64,000 nucleotides of DNA from a virus, in IMG/VR virus record IMGVR_UViG_3300036770_005682, positions 1 to 64,000 of that record; one strand, written 5' to 3'. Made by a program: the position numbers and the translations under genes. Of the stretch, positions 1 to 7,416 are shown piece after piece (position 1 is the stretch's first letter; each line of letters begins with the position of its first letter). The notes under the pieces are model-generated. The model did not search any database. It had not been told where the DNA came from and worked only from the letters and a program-made list of their open reading frames with translations.

Positions 1-314
1 TCATTAATGTCATTCCAGAAAGAACTTGAAAGCAAGCCCGCAGAGTCGGTATCTGCCAAATTCAGCGTGAGTGTTATTTGCCCGTTTGACTCCGTGATGC
101 TAATTGCGTCGGTGTAAGAACCACCTGAAACGACGCTGTGAAGCATCTTGCGCCATGCAGAACCAGAGTAAACCTTTATGGTGTCCTCTGTTGAGTTATA
201 AATCAGACGACCTTCAAAGTTGCCAGTTGATGGGTCGGATGAGAGAACCTCAAAACGACCATTCAGAATCTGGTTCTGGTTTAGGTCAAGATTTGTTACG
301 AATTTTGTTGCCAT
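1..314 (-). CDS. Tail fibre / fibre-region protein, N-terminal part (runs off the window)
   Basis: The reading frame starts at the ATG on the minus strand at 314 and continues without a stop to base 1, so only about 104 N-terminal residues are visible. It opens MATKFVTNLDLNQNQILNGR and continues with a 'GRLIYNSTEDTIKVYSGSAW' type segment. That layout is common at the N-terminus of phage fibre proteins, which list features to be displayed on a repeating beta structure. It is the last visible gene of the tail operon, 9 bases after the preceding one, where P2-like phages keep the fibre gene. The receptor-binding part lies outside the window. The fibre call rests on position and sequence style. 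Confidence 0.6.
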   Translation of the reverse strand, partial: MATKFVTNLDLNQNQILNGRFEVLSSDPSTGNFEGRLIYNSTEDTIKVYSGSAWRKMLHSVVSGGSYTDAISITESNGQITLTLNLADTDSAGLLSSSFWNDIN

Positions 315-323
315 TGTCCTGCC

Positions 324-635
324 TTATGTCAAGTAAGCGAATCCCGAAAATGGAGAAGTGAAGTTGACCGTCACCTGTGAGTTACTGTTATATATTACCT
401 CACCAACAACGTAGGTATCAGCAGAATCAACTATTGTTACAGATGGCTTTCCGCCTAATGTGTGTGTGATGACCCATGTTTCTGCAGGAGACGCTTGAGT
501 ATGGATGTGGCGTCTAGTGTTTCCAGCCGCACCTCCAGAGCGCACAATCACCTGGTTCGGCGCATCCTGGTCAATCAATACCTGGTTGGGGGTATCTTGA
601 TAAACATTTACATTATTCGGAACTGTATTGCTCAT
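324..635 (-). CDS. Small fibre-region protein
   Basis: A 103-aa protein with an N-terminal stretch rich in Asn, Gln and Val (NNVNVYQDTPNQVLIDQDAPN), then a GGAAG turn and a beta-rich C-terminal half (WVITHTLGGKPSVTIVDS). The C-terminal half reads like the short beta domains that follow collar segments in phage fibre and baseplate-decoration proteins. It overlaps the end of the preceding gene by 4 bases, so translation is probably coupled. No enzymatic motif is visible. Probable virion component between the baseplate wedge genes and the fibre; the exact role is unknown. Confidence 0.55.
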   Translation of the reverse strand: MSNTVPNNVNVYQDTPNQVLIDQDAPNQVIVRSGGAAGNTRRHIHTQASPAETWVITHTLGGKPSVTIVDSADTYVVGEVIYNSNSQVTVNFTSPFSGFAYLT

Positions 636-997
636 CTAGTAACCTCTTGAGAAAGGGTAAATGTACCCTGCACGACTCTTGACACATTCCCTGACGCATC
701 TTCTATCTCAAGGTCGTATACCCCACTTGACGCAAGTCCGGCAGTATCAGAGTCAGACATTCGAATAGTTATTTTCCCATCATCGCCGTCTATCTCTATG
801 CCGCCGTTCTCCGTGGTTAGGGTAATCATGACGGTCGAAGAGTCAATCGTTCTTCTTATTTGCATTCTGGCCGTATGTCCAGTTAGGTCGTATACCTCGT
901 AGACGGTGGGGTCTGCAGGGCTGGGCGACTGAAGCTCGAGAACACGAACGAAAGTAGTCCCTTGTTCACAAAGGATGTTATACGTTCCTGCTATCAC
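632..997 (-). CDS. Small beta-sandwich protein of the baseplate/fibre region
   Basis: A 121-aa protein predicted to be almost entirely beta strands: an N-terminal GTYNILCEQGTTFVRVLELQ segment, then DLTGHTARMQIRR, a GDDGKITIRMSDSDTAGL stretch and a terminal VQGTFTLSQE. This resembles the small accessory baseplate proteins carried by many phages between the wedge genes and the fibre, with a BppU-like N-terminal beta-sandwich flavour. Pro and Asp turns and the absence of conserved polar catalytic clusters argue for a structural role. It overlaps the next gene by 4 bases. Function inferred from context. Confidence 0.5.
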   Translation of the reverse strand: MIAGTYNILCEQGTTFVRVLELQSPSPADPTVYEVYDLTGHTARMQIRRTIDSSTVMITLTTENGGIEIDGDDGKITIRMSDSDTAGLASSGVYDLEIEDASGNVSRVVQGTFTLSQEVTR

Positions 998-1054
998 GGC
1001 CTATTCTCCATACATACATTGTAGATTAATGCTGTTTCGTTATGTAGCTAATAA

Positions 1055-1303
1055 TCATTGACGGTCTTGGTTATCACCTGGATAGGAGCATTCGCCAGAC
1101 ATAATTATCTCCGAGGCCAACTCGAGCATCCCGCTCGCCAACCATGGGCTCATCCCGGCAGACACCGATACGGAGAGCTCGCTTGATTCAGCTCCAGCAA
1201 CTTCGGCAATAATTATAAAATTAGTCACCAATTTTGATGGGAGAATGTCCCTTATCAAATGCTCGAATTGTTCGCGTAAGGCCTGTTCTTCGTTGTCAAA
1301 CAT
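1055..1303 (-). CDS. Hypothetical tail-region protein
   Basis: An 82-aa protein. It begins with an acidic/amphipathic helix (MFDNEEQALREQFEHLIRD) and continues with a hydrophobic beta-like segment (LVTNFIIIAEVAGAE). I do not recognise a family. It lies between the gpI-like gene and the small fibre-region genes in the same orientation, so it is probably translated with the late tail operon. The 57 bases downstream, before the next gene, contain no obvious terminator. Confidence 0.45.
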   Translation of the reverse strand: MFDNEEQALREQFEHLIRDILPSKLVTNFIIIAEVAGAESSELSVSVSAGMSPWLASGMLELASEIIMSGECSYPGDNQDRQ

Positions 1304-1325
1304 TCCCAGACTCCATATTCTATGG

Positions 1326-2540
1326 TTATGCCGTCATTGTGTGGGTGAGTAAAACCCCTATTGGTTTTGCTTTCGCTGCTGCCTCTAAAACCAACTGCGA
1401 GCTTTCACCTATCAGTGATTCATCGCCGCCCAGCGTTTCGTACCATGGCGTTTGTATGTCTATGACAAATGGCTGTGAGGTGTAATCATAAGACAAAGAA
1501 ACTGTTTTTTCGCCGACGAGCATTAGTTTGGCCGCTTCTTCAATAGCTTCAGTTGTTCCGGCATTGAAGCCGAAATTGCGAGTTGACACTTGCCACTGAA
1601 GCAATTCTTTTTGGGCCGTCTCATCAAATGCCGGTGGGTTGAGAGACGAGTATGAAGTAACTCTTATTGTGTCTGCGCTGTCAAGCAGAGATGAATCAAG
1701 AACAAACGGGTCGGTTGCCGTCTCCTGAGAGGATGCAAATCTGGTTACCGGTTTGGTCCCAACAAATTTAGCCAACCATAACAGCTCTGGTATCCCAGCT
1801 ATTGATGGCGAAACTAGCGTGCTCTGCGTTTCAGACAAGCTGGCGTCTAGTCCAGAAACCTTGTCGATGTATGAAATTTCGAGAGCTTTTGTGACAGCCG
1901 AATCAAGCCCAACTGTTGCAACATCTATAAATCTGTGCAATGGGATGTCTATTGGCTGTACTGTTGTGAAATCATCCTCAATCATGAATTGAGGCAGGAA
2001 TCCGCTTATGTACTGAAGAGCGACATTTTCCCTAATAAATTCCATTTGTGGAACAAGAACAGGGCTAGAAAAATAGATGACTTCATTGAGTGTTTTATTT
2101 ACGCTTATGGTTATTTCTAGTGATGGTGTATTGGACGTAAATGGCGTTGTCAGGACACGAATTATGGACCACTGCGGTGATGCGACACCCTCTGCGTTGA
2201 TTGACGAGCTTGAAGCAGTGATAGGGAACTCATAAACAGAAGAGACCCCAATAACAGATGCGTCTTCAACCGTTACAGTTGCAACTCCTCCATTTGGGAC
2301 CTTCAGGGCAAAGATAAACAATGCAGAAGAACTAGAGAAAGACGCATCTCCGCCTATAGCAGACAAAGATATGGAATTGCTGATATTGCCGCTTATTTCC
2401 AACTGTCTGCAGTTTAAATTTGGAGACAATTCGGTCAGGCCGCCATCATTTATCGTCGTATTCGCCCCAGCATTCCATGTTGAAGCAGTGTTGAACGACC
2501 TGAGCGTAAAAGCATCACCGGATAAACGATTACTAATCAC
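1326..2540 (-). CDS. Baseplate / tail protein I-like (gpI position)
   Basis: A 404-aa protein overlapping the upstream gpJ-like gene by 4 bases (ATGA). The N-terminal half (about residues 1-170) is Ser/Thr-rich and beta-like. The C-terminal half has features of the P2 gpI / 'tail protein I' group: IPELLWLAKFVGTK, an LLQWQVSTRNFGFNAGTTEAIEEA helix region (given here in two parts), and a final PFVIDIQTPWYETLGG segment. The order spike, gp25, gpJ, gpI is that of P2-like baseplates, and this gene takes the gpI place, linking the wedge to the fibres. The family call rests on gene order plus weak motif similarity. Confidence 0.6.
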   Translation of the reverse strand: MISNRLSGDAFTLRSFNTASTWNAGANTTINDGGLTELSPNLNCRQLEISGNISNSISLSAIGGDASFSSSSALFIFALKVPNGGVATVTVEDASVIGVSSVYEFPITASSSSINAEGVASPQWSIIRVLTTPFTSNTPSLEITISVNKTLNEVIYFSSPVLVPQMEFIRENVALQYISGFLPQFMIEDDFTTVQPIDIPLHRFIDVATVGLDSAVTKALEISYIDKVSGLDASLSETQSTLVSPSIAGIPELLWLAKFVGTKPVTRFASSQETATDPFVLDSSLLDSADTIRVTSYSSLNPPAFDETAQKELLQWQVSTRNFGFNAGTTEAIEEAAKLMLVGEKTVSLSYDYTSQPFVIDIQTPWYETLGGDESLIGESSQLVLEAAAKAKPIGVLLTHTMTA

Positions 2541-4003
2541 GTTACTGTCACTTCTACCGTCGCCCTAGGCAGGGTTCCTGCATATAGCATTTGAAGTGCG
2601 GTAACTCCAGAACCTGGGTTTACTTCCTGCACCCCCAATTCATTACCAGCTATCGCTGTTGGGGTATCGCCATATTCGGGTATGGATGCCGTTACTGTAT
2701 TTACGTACGCAACTCCGTCTATCCCATTTGCGCGGACGACTATATCGAATAATCTGACAGTACTATTCCATTCTGGCCAGTTGTCTGGCGACACAAAAGA
2801 TTCAATTTCTGCAGCAACTGTAGCAACAACGCTAGCAGCAGAATATTCACTGTCGATAGATACGTCTATGGAGAACTCCATATCGCAAACCATGGCGTCA
2901 AGAACAACGAACGACAATCCTGCGACTATTCGCTGCGCAACAGCGTTGTATATGTTTGTCTTTATTGTCTGAGACAAAGGGCTGCCATTGTCGTCGCAAA
3001 CAAAAATTACAAAATACCCAGCGCTGTCTGGGGTCGCGTCATTGCGCAACGAGGCCATGTCGATGAACGTTGCGTCAATGGGTGTTGTTAAAGAATCTCC
3101 TTCTGAAGAAAATGTAAACGTCGTTCCGCTTGCCTGTGTTGTGTTATACAAGCCGGAGACAAGAGAAGACTGCCCAGAAGTCGATGCCTCAGTATTGATT
3201 ACTCGGGTGTAATCCGTAAAGTCTGAATTACTTATAAATGACGAGGTGGCTGTTGCTGTTGCGCTTCCACTAGATATGGCAACAACACCCGATGTGTCTA
3301 TGGTTGGGTTTCTAAGGTCATACACTTTGCAGCGATGAACCTCGGGGAAACTGGAAATAATGAATTCTTCAATTTGTGTAGCTGTCACTAGGGACGTGCT
3401 AAGTGAAGCAAGGTATGATGTGGCGCGAGAAAAATATTCCTCGTCGGTTTCTGGCTCATCGCCCTGCTGAACTAGTGCGGTTGTCACACATGATAAAACT
3501 GTTGCATTTGGCTGTACGATTATCAGCTCAGTGCCTGACAGAAGGGTCGGTATCACTCCAGGGATATCGCAAATCAAAGTCGCCTGTACTGTAGATTCAA
3601 GCTCATCGGCCGTTATGTCGGATGTAGTTTTGAACGGATACTGGACTGTTTCATCGCCGACGACTGCTTCGTAGACAACAAAAAATTCGTTAGGAACTGT
3701 TTCTCCATCATTTGCGAGAGTGAACTCGACTTCAACTGTTGAAAATGTAGCCTCATATCGCGTTAGGCCCATCAATGCAAGAATGCCCTCCATAATTCCA
3801 TGAGGCAAACGATTGATTGTTCCAATATTTAGAGACGCCATTAAAGCGCATGCTTGAAGAATCGAGTCTTCTATTGTTCCCACCCTAGGTGTGAACTCAG
3901 GGAAAGCAAGACGTGCATACTCGACAGCGTCGTCATATACGTCTGCCGCATCCCTGTCATCAATTGTAAGGTCAATATATTGAGAAAAATCAGGTGATGC
4001 CAT
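2537..4003 (-). CDS. Baseplate wedge protein, gpJ-like
   Basis: A 488-aa protein with the layout of the baseplate J family (P2 gpJ, T4 gp6 type). An N-terminal helical segment (YIDLTIDDRDAADVYDDA) is followed by TIEDSILQACALMASLNIGT and MEGILALMGLTRYEA. A large beta-rich middle domain and a C-terminal part (YVNTVTASIPEYGDTPTAIA) follow. J proteins form the wedge around the tail hub and connect to gp25. It abuts the gp25-like gene and overlaps the gpI-like gene, a conserved order in contractile-tail phages. Confidence is high because motif style, length and order agree. Confidence 0.85.
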   Translation of the reverse strand: MASPDFSQYIDLTIDDRDAADVYDDAVEYARLAFPEFTPRVGTIEDSILQACALMASLNIGTINRLPHGIMEGILALMGLTRYEATFSTVEVEFTLANDGETVPNEFFVVYEAVVGDETVQYPFKTTSDITADELESTVQATLICDIPGVIPTLLSGTELIIVQPNATVLSCVTTALVQQGDEPETDEEYFSRATSYLASLSTSLVTATQIEEFIISSFPEVHRCKVYDLRNPTIDTSGVVAISSGSATATATSSFISNSDFTDYTRVINTEASTSGQSSLVSGLYNTTQASGTTFTFSSEGDSLTTPIDATFIDMASLRNDATPDSAGYFVIFVCDDNGSPLSQTIKTNIYNAVAQRIVAGLSFVVLDAMVCDMEFSIDVSIDSEYSAASVVATVAAEIESFVSPDNWPEWNSTVRLFDIVVRANGIDGVAYVNTVTASIPEYGDTPTAIAGNELGVQEVNPGSGVTALQMLYAGTLPRATVEVTVT

Positions 4004-4302
4004 TATCGTCCCTCAAAGGAGATGTTGAGTCGAGTAGTACCGGAAGCATCTCCACGCCTATCGATTGATACGTCGTTTATCTTTATTTCTGGCCAAAAAG
4101 TAGCCATATTTCGCAGAAATTCAGACTTTAGAAAAACGCTGAATGTTGGGTCGGTTATTCCGTAGGTTGGTTCCAGTGGCAGCTCTCCAAGACCGGTTCT
4201 TGTCAAAATCGCAATAGCCTGAGACCTGTATTCCTCCGTATTTTCGGGCAGCACAATAGCTCTGCCCCTGCTAAATGAAAGAGGAAATTTTAGAGTGTCC
4301 AT
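4003..4302 (-). CDS. Baseplate wedge protein, GPW/gp25 family
   Basis: A 99-aa protein of the size expected for the GPW/gp25 family. It shows the typical helical entry with LPENTEEYRSQAIAILTRTG and a middle PLEPTYGITDPTFSVFL. It ends with a short beta strand (TTRLNISFEGR), as in gp25 proteins that contact the sheath and the wedge. Its last base is shared with the first base of the gpJ-like gene, so translation is coupled. The 40 bases upstream, before the spike gene, contain no strong regulatory signal. Confidence 0.85.
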   Translation of the reverse strand: MDTLKFPLSFSRGRAIVLPENTEEYRSQAIAILTRTGLGELPLEPTYGITDPTFSVFLKSEFLRNMATFWPEIKINDVSIDRRGDASGTTRLNISFEGR

Positions 4303-4342
4303 ACGAAACCTGCCAATATTTATTTTATATGAGTTTCATCGC

Positions 4343-4612
4343 CTAGGCAGTCTGTTTGCCCAAAACAACGACTTCTTCCATCTTTGCGTCAAGGAAACCA
4401 ACCAAGACCTTATCGCCAACTTCTATTTCTGATTCTGTGAAGACAGAGCATGGCCCCATAACCTGGCCGGGGTTTACGTTAGGGATGGTGACGAACACTT
4501 TCCCATTCGCTGATACTCTTGACACCTTGCCAATATGGAGACCAGCCTTAAACATCCCGCTCGAAGAACCACGAGTTGAATTAGTAAACCTAGATAGTGG
4601 GTCATACAGCAT
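4343..4612 (-). CDS. Baseplate spike / OB-fold protein (gpV- or gp5-like)
   Basis: An 89-aa protein beginning MLYDPLSRFTNSTRG and then showing a compact beta-barrel pattern: HIGKVSRVSANGKVFVTIPN, EIEVGDKVLVGFLDAKMEEV and VVVLGKQ. This is the OB-fold found in the phage baseplate assembly protein V / gp5 N-terminal group, which caps the tail hub. The polypeptide stops after the OB domain, without the long beta-helix needle seen in P2 gpV, so the needle tip must come from another protein or be absent. The neighbours are the hub protein upstream and gp25 downstream. Confidence 0.7.
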   Translation of the reverse strand: MLYDPLSRFTNSTRGSSSGMFKAGLHIGKVSRVSANGKVFVTIPNVNPGQVMGPCSVFTESEIEVGDKVLVGFLDAKMEEVVVLGKQTA

Positions 4613-4613
4613 T

Positions 4614-6479
4614 TTAATCCAACCTTATATTTCGTTGAGCTAGTGAAATTGGCGAAGTTCCAGCGAGGCTCTTTATTGGCTTGCCATTTTGTTTCGTGGG
4701 CTCTACTGGTGTTCTAAATTGCACGGTGGCTGATTCTGGCGAGCCTTCTGCAAAAGAAACAGATGTAGCCAAGTAGCCACCGAAAAAATAATCAGGCTTT
4801 GGCCCTACTACTACAGTGTGGCCTGGTCTTACCTGTCCACCATTAGGCATTTGCACCTTGCATGACCCAGTGGCTGCTAGCGGGTCGTTGTCTGACGTGT
4901 CGAAACTAGGCCAGGTTTCCAACCTAAAGCCAAGTCTGTCAATAACATGTTTCGAATAACGTAATTCATTCTCTTCTACTATCCCAGCAGCCTCTAGTTC
5001 GAATTCAGATATGGGCCCGTCATTTCCTGGCACGTAAAGAAGTGGTGTGTATTTTCTTACAAGTGATTTACCTGAACTTTTCACAAGAGCTTCAACTAAA
5101 CCAAACCTCCACATAAGATACTCGTGTTGTGCGTAAAACAAGATTCCATCTACCTCGAAACAAACGTATTGATTGCTCCCTGCTGTTCTACGCAATACAT
5201 CCCATACGGACTCTTCTTGGTCGCTGCTTCTTGCATTGAATTGCGATTTTGTTTTTGCAGTTTTTTGTCCAACAAATCCGAGATTGTATTTTCTCGCTGC
5301 ATTTCTTGCATATTCAAAGCCTGACCCACCCTTGACTGCGCCTCGTTTTTTGTCTCTTTTCATTTGCTGAATGGCGCGGCTGCACATAGTGACATTTACT
5401 TGCGGAGAGCCACCCTGGCCAGGGCCGCAAGATATGTCGGCGATTTCGTAATCTCTGCCCCTGTATTCGATGACCCTTCTGGGAACAAAGTAGTTATTGT
5501 CCATCATTAAAAACTTTTCATCCCTAACCGTAATGGTTACCGATGAAGTCAGGTCCATGTCGTACTGAACACGTATATCTAGCAGATTGTCATAAAAATA
5601 TTTCTGAGCTACTGGGTCGATAATCTCAGGAAGGCGCACTATGCCAGCAAATGGTGGTTCACCTTTTTGTTCCTTTATGAGCATGTCCACAGGACGCCAT
5701 GCTTTATCGAGCGCTGCCTGGGGTGTGGAGGTTTTGTAATATTTGCTGTAATAGGAATCTTGTTGCTTCACCAGTCTTTGACTAGCAATATTTGCTTCTT
5801 TTGCTGTAGCAAATTTACCCAGATGCATGCCGGTTGTTTGATACTCGGCAATGGCATCATTGGAGCTGACTACCGTTGGCTTGTTTCCTCTAATTACAAC
5901 TCTAGGAATAAGAACGTGTTTACCGCCAGAAAATATAGATATAGGAAGCAGTGTTGATATCGAGCCATCTTTGTTTTCTACTATTGGGCGTGAAAAAAGG
6001 TTTATATTGCCGGTATACCAGCTTAAGGCTTTGTTGTCGTTGTACTGGAATGTAGCGTCTACTAGTTGTTTATCAAGATGGAAACCACGTTTGATTTGCA
6101 GTGATGCCCATGATTTGTAGACTTTGTCTAGGTGTTTGGCATATTTTGTTGCGCTTTTTAAATCTTTGAAAACACCTAAATGCAAACCGGTAGATGAATA
6201 TAGTTCTGCTGCAGCTTTGTTGGATATCGTCTCACCATCCTGATTGAAGGTGGGAAAAATTACGAAGTGCTTAACTTTTGATGAAAACGAGTACATTTCT
6301 GCACCGTTATATACGTTTCCGGATACCGTGGACACTATTGGATTTAGTCCCTGTACACCCTTCCCAACACGCTTAATAAAGCGGGATGAAAGATTGATTG
6401 TCCCATATGACCATATTGAATTAACAGGTACAGCTGCCGATTTCGCAGATGGGTATATGTTTGGCGGTGTTCGTATCAT
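4614..6479 (-). CDS. Baseplate hub protein (gpD/gp27-like) with two N-terminal repeat domains
   Basis: A 621-aa protein. The central and C-terminal parts fit the tail hub family (P2 gpD, Bacillus XkdQ type): LDIRVQYDMDLTSSVTITVR, a YRGRDYEIADISCGPGQGG strand pair, VWDVLRRTAGSNQYVCFEVD and a C-terminal PGHTVVVGPKP barrel. Ahead of this are two copies of a phage virion module with the pattern NINL..RP...-(about 30)-H-hLIP-...-h.YQ.TG.HLG.F. The degenerate copy lies at about residues 25-122 (nucleotides about 6407-6114). The well-kept copy lies at about residues 154-245 (about 6020-5745), with KHVLIPRVVIRG and YQTTGMHLGKF. The module is normally found once, often at protein ends. A hub carrying two N-terminal copies is unusual. 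Confidence 0.75.
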   Translation of the reverse strand: MIRTPPNIYPSAKSAAVPVNSIWSYGTINLSSRFIKRVGKGVQGLNPIVSTVSGNVYNGAEMYSFSSKVKHFVIFPTFNQDGETISNKAAAELYSSTGLHLGVFKDLKSATKYAKHLDKVYKSWASLQIKRGFHLDKQLVDATFQYNDNKALSWYTGNINLFSRPIVENKDGSISTLLPISIFSGGKHVLIPRVVIRGNKPTVVSSNDAIAEYQTTGMHLGKFATAKEANIASQRLVKQQDSYYSKYYKTSTPQAALDKAWRPVDMLIKEQKGEPPFAGIVRLPEIIDPVAQKYFYDNLLDIRVQYDMDLTSSVTITVRDEKFLMMDNNYFVPRRVIEYRGRDYEIADISCGPGQGGSPQVNVTMCSRAIQQMKRDKKRGAVKGGSGFEYARNAARKYNLGFVGQKTAKTKSQFNARSSDQEESVWDVLRRTAGSNQYVCFEVDGILFYAQHEYLMWRFGLVEALVKSSGKSLVRKYTPLLYVPGNDGPISEFELEAAGIVEENELRYSKHVIDRLGFRLETWPSFDTSDNDPLAATGSCKVQMPNGGQVRPGHTVVVGPKPDYFFGGYLATSVSFAEGSPESATVQFRTPVEPTKQNGKPIKSLAGTSPISLAQRNIRLD

Positions 6480-6498
6480 ATAAATACCTGCACGCCAT

Positions 6499-7416
6499 TT
6501 ACGGCTGTAGTTCTTTTATCAACCAGTCGGGTACATCGATATACGATGGTATTCCTGCCTGGCCGCGCAAAGTAGAGACGGAGTATGGGTATCCAGCAAG
6601 ACCATTTGCCCTGTTTTTTGCTATCTGGGTTTCGAGCGCTTTTCTTAACCAATACAAACTTCCGACAGCAGCAGGGTCGTTGGTGGATGAGCCCTTTTTT
6701 GTTTTGGAAGAAACATCCGGAACGCCATAACGAAATCGTGGCATCAAAATAAATCGCTGGCGAAGCTGCTTGTATTCAATGCATGAAATAGAACATGTTC
6801 CAGCCACTGCCTTACCTGTAGCGTCATCTCTGTTCAATGTGAACTTCATGTCATCGATATACCACGAATTTTCTTGGATACTTGGAGACATGTTTTCAAA
6901 AGCAACAGGTATTCCCAAGTCAGCAATTGTTTTTAGACGAAGTATTTGGTCTTCTATTGAATTACTGAATCCATCGAAGTAGCTAAAGTTAGCAGTTATA
7001 TTGTTTATAACCGGTTGCCTCAGCAAAGGATTATTTCTATTCGCCTCCAGATATTCTTGCGTTGTTTCACTGAGCGCGAACCTGGAAGGACGACGCGCCA
7101 ATGTCGTAGCTGCAGAAACTTTTTTAACTATGGCAAACTCAAATGAGAGGCGTCGCAATTTACCTCCAGTTATATCCGCAATAGGTAAAGAATACGGGCG
7201 CTTGAGTTCATTTATTTCTGCACCAAATCCTTCTAGCTGAAATTGACTAGGAGGTGCCTGAAATGTATAGGACAATTTTGTTTCCGAAATTGTGTACATA
7301 ATTCTGTCTTGTGTCGGCTGGAAAGTCCACTGACGGGCACTGTTGTCCAATATCGGGCTTGGGTTATTGCTGTCAATATTAAAACGTCGCCCAGTAATAC
7401 TTATACCTTGTGGCAT
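6499..7416 (-). CDS. Baseplate hub-associated protein between tape measure and hub
   Basis: A 305-aa protein. The N-terminal half is beta-rich (ISITGRRFNI, MYTISETKLSYTFQAPPSQF, KLRRLSFEFAIV). The middle is helical and proline-poor, and the C-terminus ends IPSYIDVPDWLIKELQP. In P2- and XkdP-like tails the gene between tape measure and hub encodes a tail-tube initiator or LysM-like hub adaptor, and this gene takes that position. The segment FTLNRDDATGKAVAGTCSIS fits the gpU/XkdP-type beta domain. I see no clear LysM motif. It overlaps the tape measure gene by one base. Confidence 0.5.
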   Translation of the reverse strand: MPQGISITGRRFNIDSNNPSPILDNSARQWTFQPTQDRIMYTISETKLSYTFQAPPSQFQLEGFGAEINELKRPYSLPIADITGGKLRRLSFEFAIVKKVSAATTLARRPSRFALSETTQEYLEANRNNPLLRQPVINNITANFSYFDGFSNSIEDQILRLKTIADLGIPVAFENMSPSIQENSWYIDDMKFTLNRDDATGKAVAGTCSISCIEYKQLRQRFILMPRFRYGVPDVSSKTKKGSSTNDPAAVGSLYWLRKALETQIAKNRANGLAGYPYSVSTLRGQAGIPSYIDVPDWLIKELQP

